Under the pieces are notes generated by a model. The model searched no databases and was not told where the DNA came from. It worked only from the letters and a program-made list of their open reading frames with translations. The position numbers were made by a program, and so were the translations under genes. From Corallococcus sp. EGB (GTDB lineage: Bacteria > Myxococcota > Myxococcia > Myxococcales > Myxococcaceae), in contig NZ_CP079946.1 in NCBI RefSeq assembly GCF_019968905.1, forward strand, positions 4,030,001 to 4,094,000: 64,000 nt of DNA. The letters run 5' to 3'. Each line of letters starts with the position of its first letter. Position 1 is the stretch's first letter. Below, one piece after another: positions 54,264 through 63,242 of this stretch.

Positions 54264-55670
54264 ATGGTCCACGCTCCAGTCCTGCTCGCGGCGCTGATGC
54301 TCGCGGGCGCAGCGCCCGCTCCGGATGAAGCCGCGATGTGGAAGGCGATCTTCTCGCTGGAGCAGCCCGTCCCCGCGGTCCGAGCCAGCTCGGAGGCCAC
54401 GCTGCTCAAGGGCGGCGCCACGGCCTACGGCGTCCTGGCGAAGGTCGCGCGGGTCGGGGGGATGGAGCAGGCCCTGGAGGCCATGGGTCACCCCTCCTCC
54501 TGCAGCTTCACCGTCCAGCAGCGCTTCCGGGAGATGCAGCCGAACCGCGCGTCGCTGTCATCGAGGGCCGCGGAGCTGCTGGGACGGATGCTGGCGGAGG
54601 ACGCGACCCTCCGGCAGAAGGCGCAGCGGTCCGAGGACCCCTTCGACCGGGGATTGGCCCTCGCGGCATCCGCCCGGACCCCCGCGACGCAAGTGGATGC
54701 CTTGATGGCGATGCGGATGGAGCCCGACCCGAAGCTGCGGCTGTGGGCGACCTCGTTCGCCGAGTGCTTCACGCGCCTGGCCGCGAAACGGGACGACGGC
54801 TCCGAGGAGGCCTTGAGCGCCGCGTCGCGCGAGCTGGAGGAGCTGGCGGACGCGGTGCGGGCGCCCCTGCGGTGCGTTGAACCCGAGGAACTGGAGCCGG
54901 TCCTCGTGGAGGAGCTGGTCAAGGGATTGGCCACGCCCTCGGGGTGGTCCGGGACCGATGACTCCATGAGGTTCTACGTGCGGCGTGAGAACGGCGAACG
55001 GGTGGAGCTGAGCGCCGCGTGCGCGGTGGCGGCCTATGACGCGGCGGCGGCGAAGGGCACCTACGAAGAAGGATTGATCATGAGCATCGCCACCATGATG
55101 CAAGGCGATTGGAAGCTCCGGCAGGCCGCGGGACAACGGCTCGCGCGCGACCTGGAGCACGTGCCGGAGCAGAAGCGCAACCGGACGGCCGCGGAGCTGG
55201 TGATCGCGGGCCATGAAGTGAAGAAGAAGGTGACCTTCGACGCCTCGAGGCTCGACTGGAACCAGGTCGAGCTGGAGGCCGCCGTGCGGCAGGGCAACCC
55301 CGAGGCCAGGGCCGCCATCCAGAGGCTCATCCTCTGCCGCAACGGGGTGGATCAACGGGACCTGTCCCTGCTGGGCTACGCAGGGACGAAGGCGGCGGCG
55401 GACAAGGCGTATGAGCTCGCGCAGAAGTGTCCCCAGGGGAAGGCGTCGGCCGTCGCGGCGCTGGTGCGGTTGAAGGACCCCAGGGCCGTGACGCTCCTCT
55501 CCCAGGCGATGGCCGACTGGGGCTTCGACCAGGAACCGCTGAAGCGGGCCATCTTGGAGTCCTACACCCCGAAGCTGGGGGAGCAGTTGAAGGCCATGGA
55601 TGCCAGGGGCAGTCCGCAGGTCCGCTCCATGCTGCAGTTTCTGAGGGCCGCGGGCGTGATGAAGCCGTGA
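54264..55670 (+). CDS. Secreted HEAT-repeat-like protein
   Basis: 468 residues. Signal peptide (VHAPVLLAALMLAGAAPAPD). The rest is alpha-helical with repeating pairs such as AVRASSEATLLKGGATAYGV and ALVRLKDPRAVTLLSQAMAD, consistent with HEAT/armadillo-like repeats. No catalytic motif. Cys residues appear at several places (CFTR, CVEPEE, CRNGVD). Function unknown. A strong hairpin closes it 35 bases after the stop. Confidence 0.8.
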   Translation: MVHAPVLLAALMLAGAAPAPDEAAMWKAIFSLEQPVPAVRASSEATLLKGGATAYGVLAKVARVGGMEQALEAMGHPSSCSFTVQQRFREMQPNRASLSSRAAELLGRMLAEDATLRQKAQRSEDPFDRGLALAASARTPATQVDALMAMRMEPDPKLRLWATSFAECFTRLAAKRDDGSEEALSAASRELEELADAVRAPLRCVEPEELEPVLVEELVKGLATPSGWSGTDDSMRFYVRRENGERVELSAACAVAAYDAAAAKGTYEEGLIMSIATMMQGDWKLRQAAGQRLARDLEHVPEQKRNRTAAELVIAGHEVKKKVTFDASRLDWNQVELEAAVRQGNPEARAAIQRLILCRNGVDQRDLSLLGYAGTKAAADKAYELAQKCPQGKASAVAALVRLKDPRAVTLLSQAMADWGFDQEPLKRAILESYTPKLGEQLKAMDARGSPQVRSMLQFLRAAGVMKP

Positions 55671-55704
55671 TGCAGCGTCAGGAGGGCTGAGGCGTCACAC
55701 AGCA

Positions 55705-55739
55705 AGGCCCCGGACGCGCTCGGGCGGTCCGGGGCCTTC
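55705..55739. terminator. Strong bidirectional hairpin
   Basis: Perfect 12-bp stem AAGGCCCCGGAC / GTCCGGGGCCTT with an 11-base loop between convergent genes. It is the most stable hairpin noticed in the window and has A/T ends suited to both directions. Confidence 0.8.
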
Positions 55740-55761
55740 GTGCTTCAGCAGCCGTATCCGG

Positions 55762-58700
55762 CTACTTCACCGTCACCCGCCAGGTGGGGCTCTCCGTGGT
55801 GCCACCCTGGCCGTCCTCGGCGAGGACCTTCCAGAAGTAGTCCCGGCCGCCCTCCAGCGTCGCCGTCCTGGACTGCTCGGCCCCCACCTTGGTGCAGGCG
55901 GCGAAGGTGAAGCGCGTGTTCACGTTCCAGACGCAGTGCCGGTAGGAGACCATGTCGCCGTCCTTGTCGTACGCCTCCTTCCACTTGAAGGTCGCCGCCG
56001 ACGACGTGACGGTGTTCTCCTGCGGCGACACCAGCGCCGGCGACTCGGGCGGCAGGTTCCGGCCCAGCTTCTCCGTGGTGATGAACGTGCCGGCGAAGCC
56101 CGGCTCACCCGTCGATGACACGTCCTGTACGCACTCGCGCCGGCGCTCCTCCGACACGCCCTTGCACAGCGCCTCCGCCTCCTCCAGCGGGAGGGCCTTC
56201 AGCGGATCCACCACCGGAATGCCCACGGGCGCCTTCGTGATGCGGCACTGGTCCGCCTTGTATTCCGGCCAGCCGCGCAGCGTGTACGACGCGGTGGAGT
56301 ACCCGGAGGCGTAGTCGAAGAGGGACGTCTCCTTCGTCACCCGCCAGGACTCGCCGAACTTCTCGTACAGCCCGACGTGCCGGTCCGTCAGGTCCCCGGG
56401 GAGCGCCCCCAGCTGCGACCCATCCGACAGCGTGGGCAGCCAGTTGCCCGGGGCGATGGGGCCCAGCAGGCCCTCCGTGGCGCGCGCCTGCTCCACGCCG
56501 ATGTTCATGTACCAGAGGTGATAGTGCGCCCACCAATCCACCGTGATGGTGATGCGCGTGCCTCCCGGTGACTCGATGCGGATGCCGCCGCTCGCGGGCG
56601 TGGACGTGATGCGTCCTCCGGAGGGCAGCAGCAGCTCCTTGTCCAACGTCACCGGCTTGCCGTCGACGCGCAGCTCCAGCAGCTCCGGCTTCTCCACGTT
56701 CATCTGGTAGCTGATGCGATGCGGGCCCACGCGCGCCGCCACCGCCGTGGTGATGCTCACGCAGCCCGTCAGGCCGGTGTGCTCATCCGGCCCCACGGGC
56801 TGCTCGGTCTGCACCGGCGTGTGGCGCGCCTGGAGCTCCAGGTCCAGGTCGCGCAGCAGCACGTACTCGCCCGCGCCCTGGAAGTCGTAGCGCACGCCGT
56901 CCACCGTCGTCAGGTGCGGGTCGCCCCACGTGGAGGGATTGCCGCCCAGGATCCACCGCTTGATGGTTTCGATGTCCGTCCTGCTCAGCGGCGGGCCCCC
57001 ACACGGCATCATCCCGAACGGGCAGTCCTCGGACGTGCGGGTGATGCGGTCATACAGCGGGCCCGCGAGGCTGGTGGCGTAGAGGACGGCCTTGTTGAAC
57101 GGCGCCAGGAGCGGGCTCACGCCCGGGCTGCTCTGGTCCTCGGCCAGGTTCAGGAAGGTGCTGTGGTTCTTGTACGGCGGGTAGTCCAGCCCGCCGTGGC
57201 ACTCGACGCAGCCCTTGTTGAAGATGCGCTGCACGTCCGTGTACGTCGGGACGGCGTTCGCGGCCGGCAGCGAGGCCAGCGAGGCGTTCACCGCCGGAAT
57301 CAGGTTGGCGCAGGTGTAGGGCGCTGACAGGCCGGGGAAGGGGTCCGCCGTCAGGCTGGCGGAGAGCTCCGTCTGGAGGGCGCTCTGGTACGTGCTGAAC
57401 ACGTCCGCGAAGCCGTAGGCGCGCGAGCGGCCACGCACGCCCATGGACCACTTGTCCACCGACACGCCCAGCGGCTCCAGGAAGTATCGATAGAGCGTCA
57501 CCGGATCGGTGTTGTCGTTGTACCGCTCGCGGTCCACGAGGATGCCGCCCATGACCGTCGCGTCGGGGCCCGGATTGTCGATGGGGCGGCGGAACACCTC
57601 GCCCCGCAGCCGGGACAGCGACGCATCCGTCGACGCGCTGGTCGCCGCGCCGTACTGCGCGATGAGGCCATTCACGGTCGTTCCGGTCACCAGGTACACG
57701 TCGCCCGTGCGGCTCAGGTTGAGCTTTTCGATATCGGCCTTGCGGCGCGGGATGCTCTGGGTGCGCGCCAGGGTGTTCGCGCGCAGGGCATTGATGCTCA
57801 TGCCGTTGCGCGACGTGAAGAACGCCTGGTCCACCGCCAGGCCCGCGGGGGTGCTCTGCACCGTGTTCAGCGACGCGTTGATGCTGAGGCAGCCCTGGGT
57901 GATGGCCAGGGCCACCGGGCGCGGGTCGACGTACACGCTGCCGGTCGCCCAGCGATGGCTGGCGAGCTCGTCGGCGATCCGCCGCTGGTTGAGGCTGCCG
58001 TCCAGGCCGCCCAGCAGGTCGAACAGCTGCACGCCGCGCCCTTCGTCAGAGGAGATGGGCGAGTCATGGAACAGTGTGACGGACGCGCCGCCCCGGGGAA
58101 CGGTCGTGAGCGCGCCGGTGCCCGCCAGCCCGTCGAAGGAGTACGCCGTCGCGATGGTCGCGGTCCCCGACGGTGCGGGCTCCGTCGTCACCGGGGCCGA
58201 CGTGTCGAAGGAGAAGCGGGGCGTGCCGTCGCCGGGGCCGCCCCGGTAGCGCGTGATGAGGTGGGGGCTGCCCGCGGGCAGCCGTCCCGGCGGCTGCAGC
58301 CGCAGCTGTTCGATGAGCCGCCGCACCTCGGGCTGTGTCCGCCACGTCCAGGGATTGAAGAGCTTGCGGAACGCGGCGGTGTCCACCGAGCCCTGGTAGA
58401 GCCGGTCCCGGTTGAAGGGGAGCATCCCGCCCCAGCTGTCGTACGGGTCCCAGTTGGGCTTGTTCTTCGTCTTGACGAGGCCCGGCGGAACGCCGTCCGT
58501 CCCAGGAGTGCCCGTGCGGTTGAGCACGTTGCGCGTCGAGTGGCAGCTCGAGCACTTCACGTCATCCTTCTCGATGTGGCGCGAGCGAGGAGGGATGGCG
58601 CCCATCTGCGGGATGGACGTGAGGATGATCTCATGGAAGCGGAAGTTCTTCGTCGCCTCGTCCCACTGCATGTACTCGATGACGTCCGGATGCGAGCCCG

Positions 58701-59355
58701 GATAGGACGCGTGCGGCGCGGGCCCGATGGAGAAGACGGACCGGGCGTTCTTGCTGGCGAGCAGGAGGCGCGGGTGCTCCGCCGTCCCCGTCTGGAGGCT
58801 CTCCGAGCGCGCCATCAGGATGGGGCTGGCCCGGTACTCGTCCGGCAGGGCGCTGATGAAGCGGGCCACGGTGTTCGTCGCCGCGTTGATGGGGTCGTTG
58901 AGGTACGCCTCGATCTCCTCCGGCGTGATGGCGCTGGCGTTGGCGACGGGGATGGGATTGACGGTGCCCGCGGCGAGCCGGAAGACCGGCTTCACGGAGC
59001 GCGCCACGTTCATGGTCAGGGTGCAGGTGCTGGCCGTTCCCGTGCAGTCCGGTGTGGACGTCAGGTCCGCGTCCAGGTCGATGTTCCAGCCCGCGAAGGT
59101 GGAGCCCGCGGACGGCGTGGCGGTGAGGGTGACGCTGGCGGTGGATGCGTACGTCTCGTCACAGTCGCTGGCCGGGTTGGCGGTGCAGTTGATGCCCGTC
59201 GCCGTGACGGTGCCGGAGCCAAGCCCCAGGGGCATGACCCGGAGCGCCGCGGCTTCGGCGCTCGCCGCGCCCAGGGAGGTTGCGAGGACCAGCGCGCCCA
59301 GGGCTGGGCGGATGTGGGGCCAGGGGAATGAAGCAATGAGTCGGTGACGTCTCAT
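55762..59355 (-). CDS. Secreted cytochrome c/VWD mosaic protein
   Basis: 1197 residues. Signal peptide to EAAA (about 35). Next comes a small beta-domain with GSTFAGWNIDLDADL (bacterial repeat-like, about 40-125). Two heme c motifs are present, CSSCH (Cys268) and CVECH (Cys716). A VWD-type domain begins near residue 810 (WGDPHLTTVDGVRYDFQGAGEY), and an Ig/FN3-like domain ends the chain (KWKEAYDKDGDMVSYRHCVW). So heme-binding and animal-like VWD modules share one chain. The ATG at 59355 has GGAGG upstream. It is 169 bases behind a lipoprotein gene and may follow the TonB receptor transcript. Confidence 0.85.
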   Translation of the reverse strand: MRRHRLIASFPWPHIRPALGALVLATSLGAASAEAAALRVMPLGLGSGTVTATGINCTANPASDCDETYASTASVTLTATPSAGSTFAGWNIDLDADLTSTPDCTGTASTCTLTMNVARSVKPVFRLAAGTVNPIPVANASAITPEEIEAYLNDPINAATNTVARFISALPDEYRASPILMARSESLQTGTAEHPRLLLASKNARSVFSIGPAPHASYPGSHPDVIEYMQWDEATKNFRFHEIILTSIPQMGAIPPRSRHIEKDDVKCSSCHSTRNVLNRTGTPGTDGVPPGLVKTKNKPNWDPYDSWGGMLPFNRDRLYQGSVDTAAFRKLFNPWTWRTQPEVRRLIEQLRLQPPGRLPAGSPHLITRYRGGPGDGTPRFSFDTSAPVTTEPAPSGTATIATAYSFDGLAGTGALTTVPRGGASVTLFHDSPISSDEGRGVQLFDLLGGLDGSLNQRRIADELASHRWATGSVYVDPRPVALAITQGCLSINASLNTVQSTPAGLAVDQAFFTSRNGMSINALRANTLARTQSIPRRKADIEKLNLSRTGDVYLVTGTTVNGLIAQYGAATSASTDASLSRLRGEVFRRPIDNPGPDATVMGGILVDRERYNDNTDPVTLYRYFLEPLGVSVDKWSMGVRGRSRAYGFADVFSTYQSALQTELSASLTADPFPGLSAPYTCANLIPAVNASLASLPAANAVPTYTDVQRIFNKGCVECHGGLDYPPYKNHSTFLNLAEDQSSPGVSPLLAPFNKAVLYATSLAGPLYDRITRTSEDCPFGMMPCGGPPLSRTDIETIKRWILGGNPSTWGDPHLTTVDGVRYDFQGAGEYVLLRDLDLELQARHTPVQTEQPVGPDEHTGLTGCVSITTAVAARVGPHRISYQMNVEKPELLELRVDGKPVTLDKELLLPSGGRITSTPASGGIRIESPGGTRITITVDWWAHYHLWYMNIGVEQARATEGLLGPIAPGNWLPTLSDGSQLGALPGDLTDRHVGLYEKFGESWRVTKETSLFDYASGYSTASYTLRGWPEYKADQCRITKAPVGIPVVDPLKALPLEEAEALCKGVSEERRRECVQDVSSTGEPGFAGTFITTEKLGRNLPPESPALVSPQENTVTSSAATFKWKEAYDKDGDMVSYRHCVWNVNTRFTFAACTKVGAEQSRTATLEGGRDYFWKVLAEDGQGGTTESPTWRVTVK

Positions 59356-59524
59356 GCGGGGACCTCCGTGGGAGTGCCCACGGACGCTGCAAGGCGATGG
59401 CCGCGCTCAACCGCCTGGAATCACCCCCCCCGCGCCCACGCCCCCGTGGCCTGGGAGGCCACAAGCCCACTCGGATGTGGCCCCCCCGGCAACACCTGGC
59501 CCCTGGCCTGGCGGGAACGCTGCT

Positions 59525-60448
59525 TCAGGGGCTCCAGCGAGCCCGGCGCACCACCCATGAGCTGCCGCCGCGCCCGTCGCGCACCACGGCCCAGAACGTC
59601 ACCTCCTGGGCCGCCGCGCCCTCGGCCGGCTCCCACTCCACGCGGTGCCGTCCCTGCTGGCCACCGATGTCCGCGCCGCCCGTCTCCGACAGGTTGAACT
59701 TCCCCAGCGTGCTGTACCAGCCAATGACCCACGCCTCCTTGAGGTGGATGGCCTCCAGCCGCAGGCCCGGCACCACGTAGTCCTCCTCCCGGTCCGACAC
59801 GTCGTCGACCGTCACCACGAAGGGGCCCGGGCCGCTCAGCTCCAGGGGCTCGTTCTCCGGCCAGGGCACGTCGTCCACCCGCAGGCCCGGGAGCACCGGC
59901 TGCACGTTGGCCTTCATGCCCTCCACCACCGGGCACCAGAAGACCATCAGCTTCTGCGCGTAGACCTCCTCGCTGCCCGCGGACACGCGGAGGACGAGCG
60001 GCATGCGGATGCCTCCCAGCCCCTTGTACGAGTCCTCCTCCAGCACGCGCTCCAGCAGGAGCCTGTCCCCCGCGACCCGGGCCGCGCCGGGGCGGATGGG
60101 GAGCGTCAGCTCGCCCGCGGTCGTGGTGCCCTCCGCGAGCAGCACCCGGTCCGCCACGGTCGCGCACGTGCGGTCGGCCTGGGCCGCGCACGCCCACAGC
60201 GCATACTGGATGGGGCGCCCCTCTCCGGCGGGATCCACCAGCAGCGCGCGGTACGTCACCTCCGCCGCGAGCTCGTCGAACGCCTCGGGCGTCTGCTCGC
60301 AGGTGGAGGCGATGAGCTCCGGCTGCTCCGTGGAGACGCCGAGCACCCGCAGGTCATGCACGTTCGACGGCTTGTCCTCGGGGTCCACGCAGGCGACGGC
60401 CGCCAGCCCCCACAGCAGCAGGACTCCGGCGTTGAGCAGGGTCTTCAT
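59525..60448 (-). CDS. Lipoprotein partner of TonB-dependent receptor
   Basis: 307 residues. Lipobox LAAVAC (Cys20). The protein holds beta-sandwich-like domains with Cys pairs (ALWACAAQADRTCATVADRV) and GRHRVEWEPAEGA near the end. No known family. It begins one base after the stop of the TonB-dependent receptor, so they are surely co-transcribed. By analogy with SusD-like partners it may bind the substrate at the surface, but the sequence is not SusD. Confidence 0.82.
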   Translation of the reverse strand: MKTLLNAGVLLLWGLAAVACVDPEDKPSNVHDLRVLGVSTEQPELIASTCEQTPEAFDELAAEVTYRALLVDPAGEGRPIQYALWACAAQADRTCATVADRVLLAEGTTTAGELTLPIRPGAARVAGDRLLLERVLEEDSYKGLGGIRMPLVLRVSAGSEEVYAQKLMVFWCPVVEGMKANVQPVLPGLRVDDVPWPENEPLELSGPGPFVVTVDDVSDREEDYVVPGLRLEAIHLKEAWVIGWYSTLGKFNLSETGGADIGGQQGRHRVEWEPAEGAAAQEVTFWAVVRDGRGGSSWVVRRARWSP

Positions 60449-60449
60449 G

Positions 60450-63197
60450 TCAGAAGCTTCCTTTCACGCCCACCACGGGGAGGATGGGGATGCCGGGCAC
60501 CTCGTACTCGCGGCGCTGCCGGTAGTCGTTGAACGTGAACTCGGTGTTCTTCGCGTTGTAGAGGTTCTGCACGTCCAGGTAGAGCCCCAGCGTCCAGCGC
60601 TGGAACTGCCAGCTCTTGTCCACCCGCACGTCCAGCTGGTGGAAGCCGCGCATTCGCGCCGACGCGTAGGGGCCGTACGTGCCGCTGAAGCGGTTGCGGT
60701 CCACCTGGTACACGTCAAACGTGTGGTCGAGCGGCGTCGTGGGGCGGCCGGTGGTGTAGCGGAAGCGCCCGCCCAGCTCCCAGCCGTTGCCCAGCACGTA
60801 GTTGCTCACCAGCGTGAGGATGTGCGTCTGGTCGAAGGGGCTGAGGCCGTACGCCGTATCGTCGCCGGTGGGACCGAAGCCTCCGAAGTCTCCGCTCCTT
60901 TCGGGGACGCGGCCCGCGCGCCCGTCGAGCGACTGGCTGAAGGTGTACGACAACCAGCCGGACCACTTGTCCGTCGCGGACGCGCGCTGCTTCTTCACCA
61001 TCACCTCCACGCCCAGGGCGCGGCCGATGCCGTCGTTGGAGTACGGCACCTGGAACACGCCGCCTCCGGGGAGCGAGACGATCTGCCCGGGCGCCACGAT
61101 GTTGCTGAAGCGGCGGTTGAAGAAGCCCGTCACGTCGACGTTGAAGACGTCGGTCAGGCGGTGCTCCACGCCCAGGCTGCTCTGGAACGCGCGCTGGTAC
61201 GCGAGGTCCGGGTTGCCGTACGGCAGCGTGATGAAGCGGAACGTCTCACCCGGCTGGCTGTAGAGGCCGAGCGAGCCCTTGAGCTGGGTGCGCTCGGTGG
61301 CGTTGAAGGCCACCCACAGCCGGGGATCCAACGCCACGTTCCGGGCGTCGCCCGCGCGCTGGTAGTTGGCGCGCAGCCCGGGGGTGAAGGTGAACCGCCC
61401 CACCTTCCAGTCCGCCTCCACGAAGAGCGCGCCGTCGAAGGAGCCCAGGCCAATGTGCTCCACCAGCAGCTCGCCCACGGACTCGGCGCCGGGGAAGGCC
61501 ACATACTCGAAGTTCTCCGGGGCGGGGAACTCCACGTCGAAGGACTGGTGCTCGTACACCAGGTCCAGGCCCGTGCGCACCGTGACGGCGGGGGACAGCT
61601 CCAGGCCCAGCACCTCGCGCGCGCCCACGGTGTAGCCCACGCCGTCCTGCTTGGCGGAGCCGAACTTGAAGCTGGTGCCGTCGTAGCCCACGTAGGGCGT
61701 GAAGACGGAGGTGAGGTTGCCCTTGCGGTACGTCCAGTCACCCTTGATGCGGTGGAAGAGGGTGTGCGTGTCCACCGTCAGGTCGCGCTCGGTCTCCGGG
61801 CCGGAGGACACCAGGCGCAGCTGATCATCACTGCCGAAGGCCATGACGTAGCCGGTGCTGCGCCCGCCGCCCGCCAGCGACTGCGCCTCCTCCTCCGAGC
61901 GGGCCTCCCGCTTCGCGCCGAAGTCCACGCGCACCTGGTAGTCCCAGTAGCGCGGCACCACGGACAGCGTGCTGCCCTCGTCCTTGGGGAGGACGGCGGG
62001 CAGGAGCGCGTCGATGTACGAGCGCCGCGCGGCGGCGGCCACGCTGACGCCGTCCGTCACGGGGGCCTCCAGGAAGAAGCCCGCGTCCAGCAGGTCCACC
62101 TTCGCCGCGCCATGGAACGTGTCGGCGGCGCCCTTGCGCGTGCCCACCTCCACGATGCCGCCCACCGCGCGGCCGTACTGGCTGCCGTAGCCGCCCGGGA
62201 AGAAGTCGAGCTGGTCGATGAACTCGGCGTTCACCACCGAGGGGCCGCCGAGGAGGTGGAAGAGGAGGGGGATGCGGACCCCGTCCATCATCGTCGCCGT
62301 CTGGCCGGGGTTGGAGCCGCGCACCAGCAGCTCGCCGGAGATGAACGGCGCGCGCGCCACGCCCGGCAGGGTCTGGATGACGCGGATGGGGTCTCCGAAG
62401 GTGCCCGGCGTCCGCTGCGCCTCCTGGCGCGTGATGGTGCGGCGCACGACCTCCTTCTTCGGCCGCTCGGAGCGCACCACCGTCTCCAGCGCGCCGCCGG
62501 ACGGGGCGAGGAAGAAGTTCACCTCCGTCGTCTCGTTCTCCTGGAGCAGCTCCTTGGTCTGGTAGAGCTGGTAGCCGGACGCCACCACGCGCACGGCGCA
62601 CTCGCCCGGGGGCACCTCCAGGCTGAAGCGGCCGTCCGCGTCCGACACGGCCTCGGGGGCCTCCGGGTCGTCACCGCAGCGCACGGTGGCTCCGGCCACG
62701 CGCGAGCGGCTGCCGCGGGAGATGAGCTGGCCCTTGAGCGTCGCCGTCCTCGCCTCCGGGGCCTGCTCCGTCGTGGGGGCCTGCTCGGGGGGAGCGTTGA
62801 GGGTGAAGTGGTAGACGTACTCCACCTGCACGGGCGCGGGCACCCCGTCCACCTCCGCCGGAGAGAAGCGGAACTGGCGCACCGCCTCGATGGCCGCCTC
62901 GTCGAAGCCGTGGCCCGCGGGCTCCGTGGGCAGCACGTCCGACACGGAGCCGTCCGCGGCGATGGTGATGATGAGGCGCACGGAGGCGGTGAGCCCTTCC
63001 GCGAGCGCTTCAGGCGGGTAGGGGGCCTCCACCTGCCGCAGCAGCTCCGGAGGCTTCGTCATCACCGGCTGGGCCTGCGCGGGCGGGGCCGCTTCCGCGG
63101 GCGGCGCGCCGGCCTGCGGCGCCTGCGCCAGCGCAGGAGTTCCCAGCAGGAGCGAGGCCGCGGCGAGCGCGCTTCGGGCGTTCAGGTTCAGGGACAT
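60450..63197 (-). CDS. TonB-dependent receptor with N-terminal TonB C-terminal domain
   Basis: 915 residues. Signal peptide to ALAQ. Residues about 45-135 are a TonB-C-type domain (VEAPYPPEALAEGLTASVRL, GFDEAAIEAVRQFRFSPAEV) that normally belongs to the energy-transducing partner. A carboxypeptidase-regulatory-like module (about 150-230, GATVRCGDDPEAPEAVSDAD), plug domain (FISGELLVRGSNPGQTATMM, GGYGSQYGRAVGGIVEVGTR) and beta-barrel ending VKGSF follow. Such receptors take up large ligands (siderophores, oligosaccharides, peptides). The fusion may let the receptor interact with another receptor or the TonB system directly; this is inference. Confidence 0.9.
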   Translation of the reverse strand: MSLNLNARSALAAASLLLGTPALAQAPQAGAPPAEAAPPAQAQPVMTKPPELLRQVEAPYPPEALAEGLTASVRLIITIAADGSVSDVLPTEPAGHGFDEAAIEAVRQFRFSPAEVDGVPAPVQVEYVYHFTLNAPPEQAPTTEQAPEARTATLKGQLISRGSRSRVAGATVRCGDDPEAPEAVSDADGRFSLEVPPGECAVRVVASGYQLYQTKELLQENETTEVNFFLAPSGGALETVVRSERPKKEVVRRTITRQEAQRTPGTFGDPIRVIQTLPGVARAPFISGELLVRGSNPGQTATMMDGVRIPLLFHLLGGPSVVNAEFIDQLDFFPGGYGSQYGRAVGGIVEVGTRKGAADTFHGAAKVDLLDAGFFLEAPVTDGVSVAAAARRSYIDALLPAVLPKDEGSTLSVVPRYWDYQVRVDFGAKREARSEEEAQSLAGGGRSTGYVMAFGSDDQLRLVSSGPETERDLTVDTHTLFHRIKGDWTYRKGNLTSVFTPYVGYDGTSFKFGSAKQDGVGYTVGAREVLGLELSPAVTVRTGLDLVYEHQSFDVEFPAPENFEYVAFPGAESVGELLVEHIGLGSFDGALFVEADWKVGRFTFTPGLRANYQRAGDARNVALDPRLWVAFNATERTQLKGSLGLYSQPGETFRFITLPYGNPDLAYQRAFQSSLGVEHRLTDVFNVDVTGFFNRRFSNIVAPGQIVSLPGGGVFQVPYSNDGIGRALGVEVMVKKQRASATDKWSGWLSYTFSQSLDGRAGRVPERSGDFGGFGPTGDDTAYGLSPFDQTHILTLVSNYVLGNGWELGGRFRYTTGRPTTPLDHTFDVYQVDRNRFSGTYGPYASARMRGFHQLDVRVDKSWQFQRWTLGLYLDVQNLYNAKNTEFTFNDYRQRREYEVPGIPILPVVGVKGSF

Positions 63198-63242
63198 GGG
63201 GCGCGGAGCATACGGGATGCGGCCCGCGCCGCGCGCCGTTCC

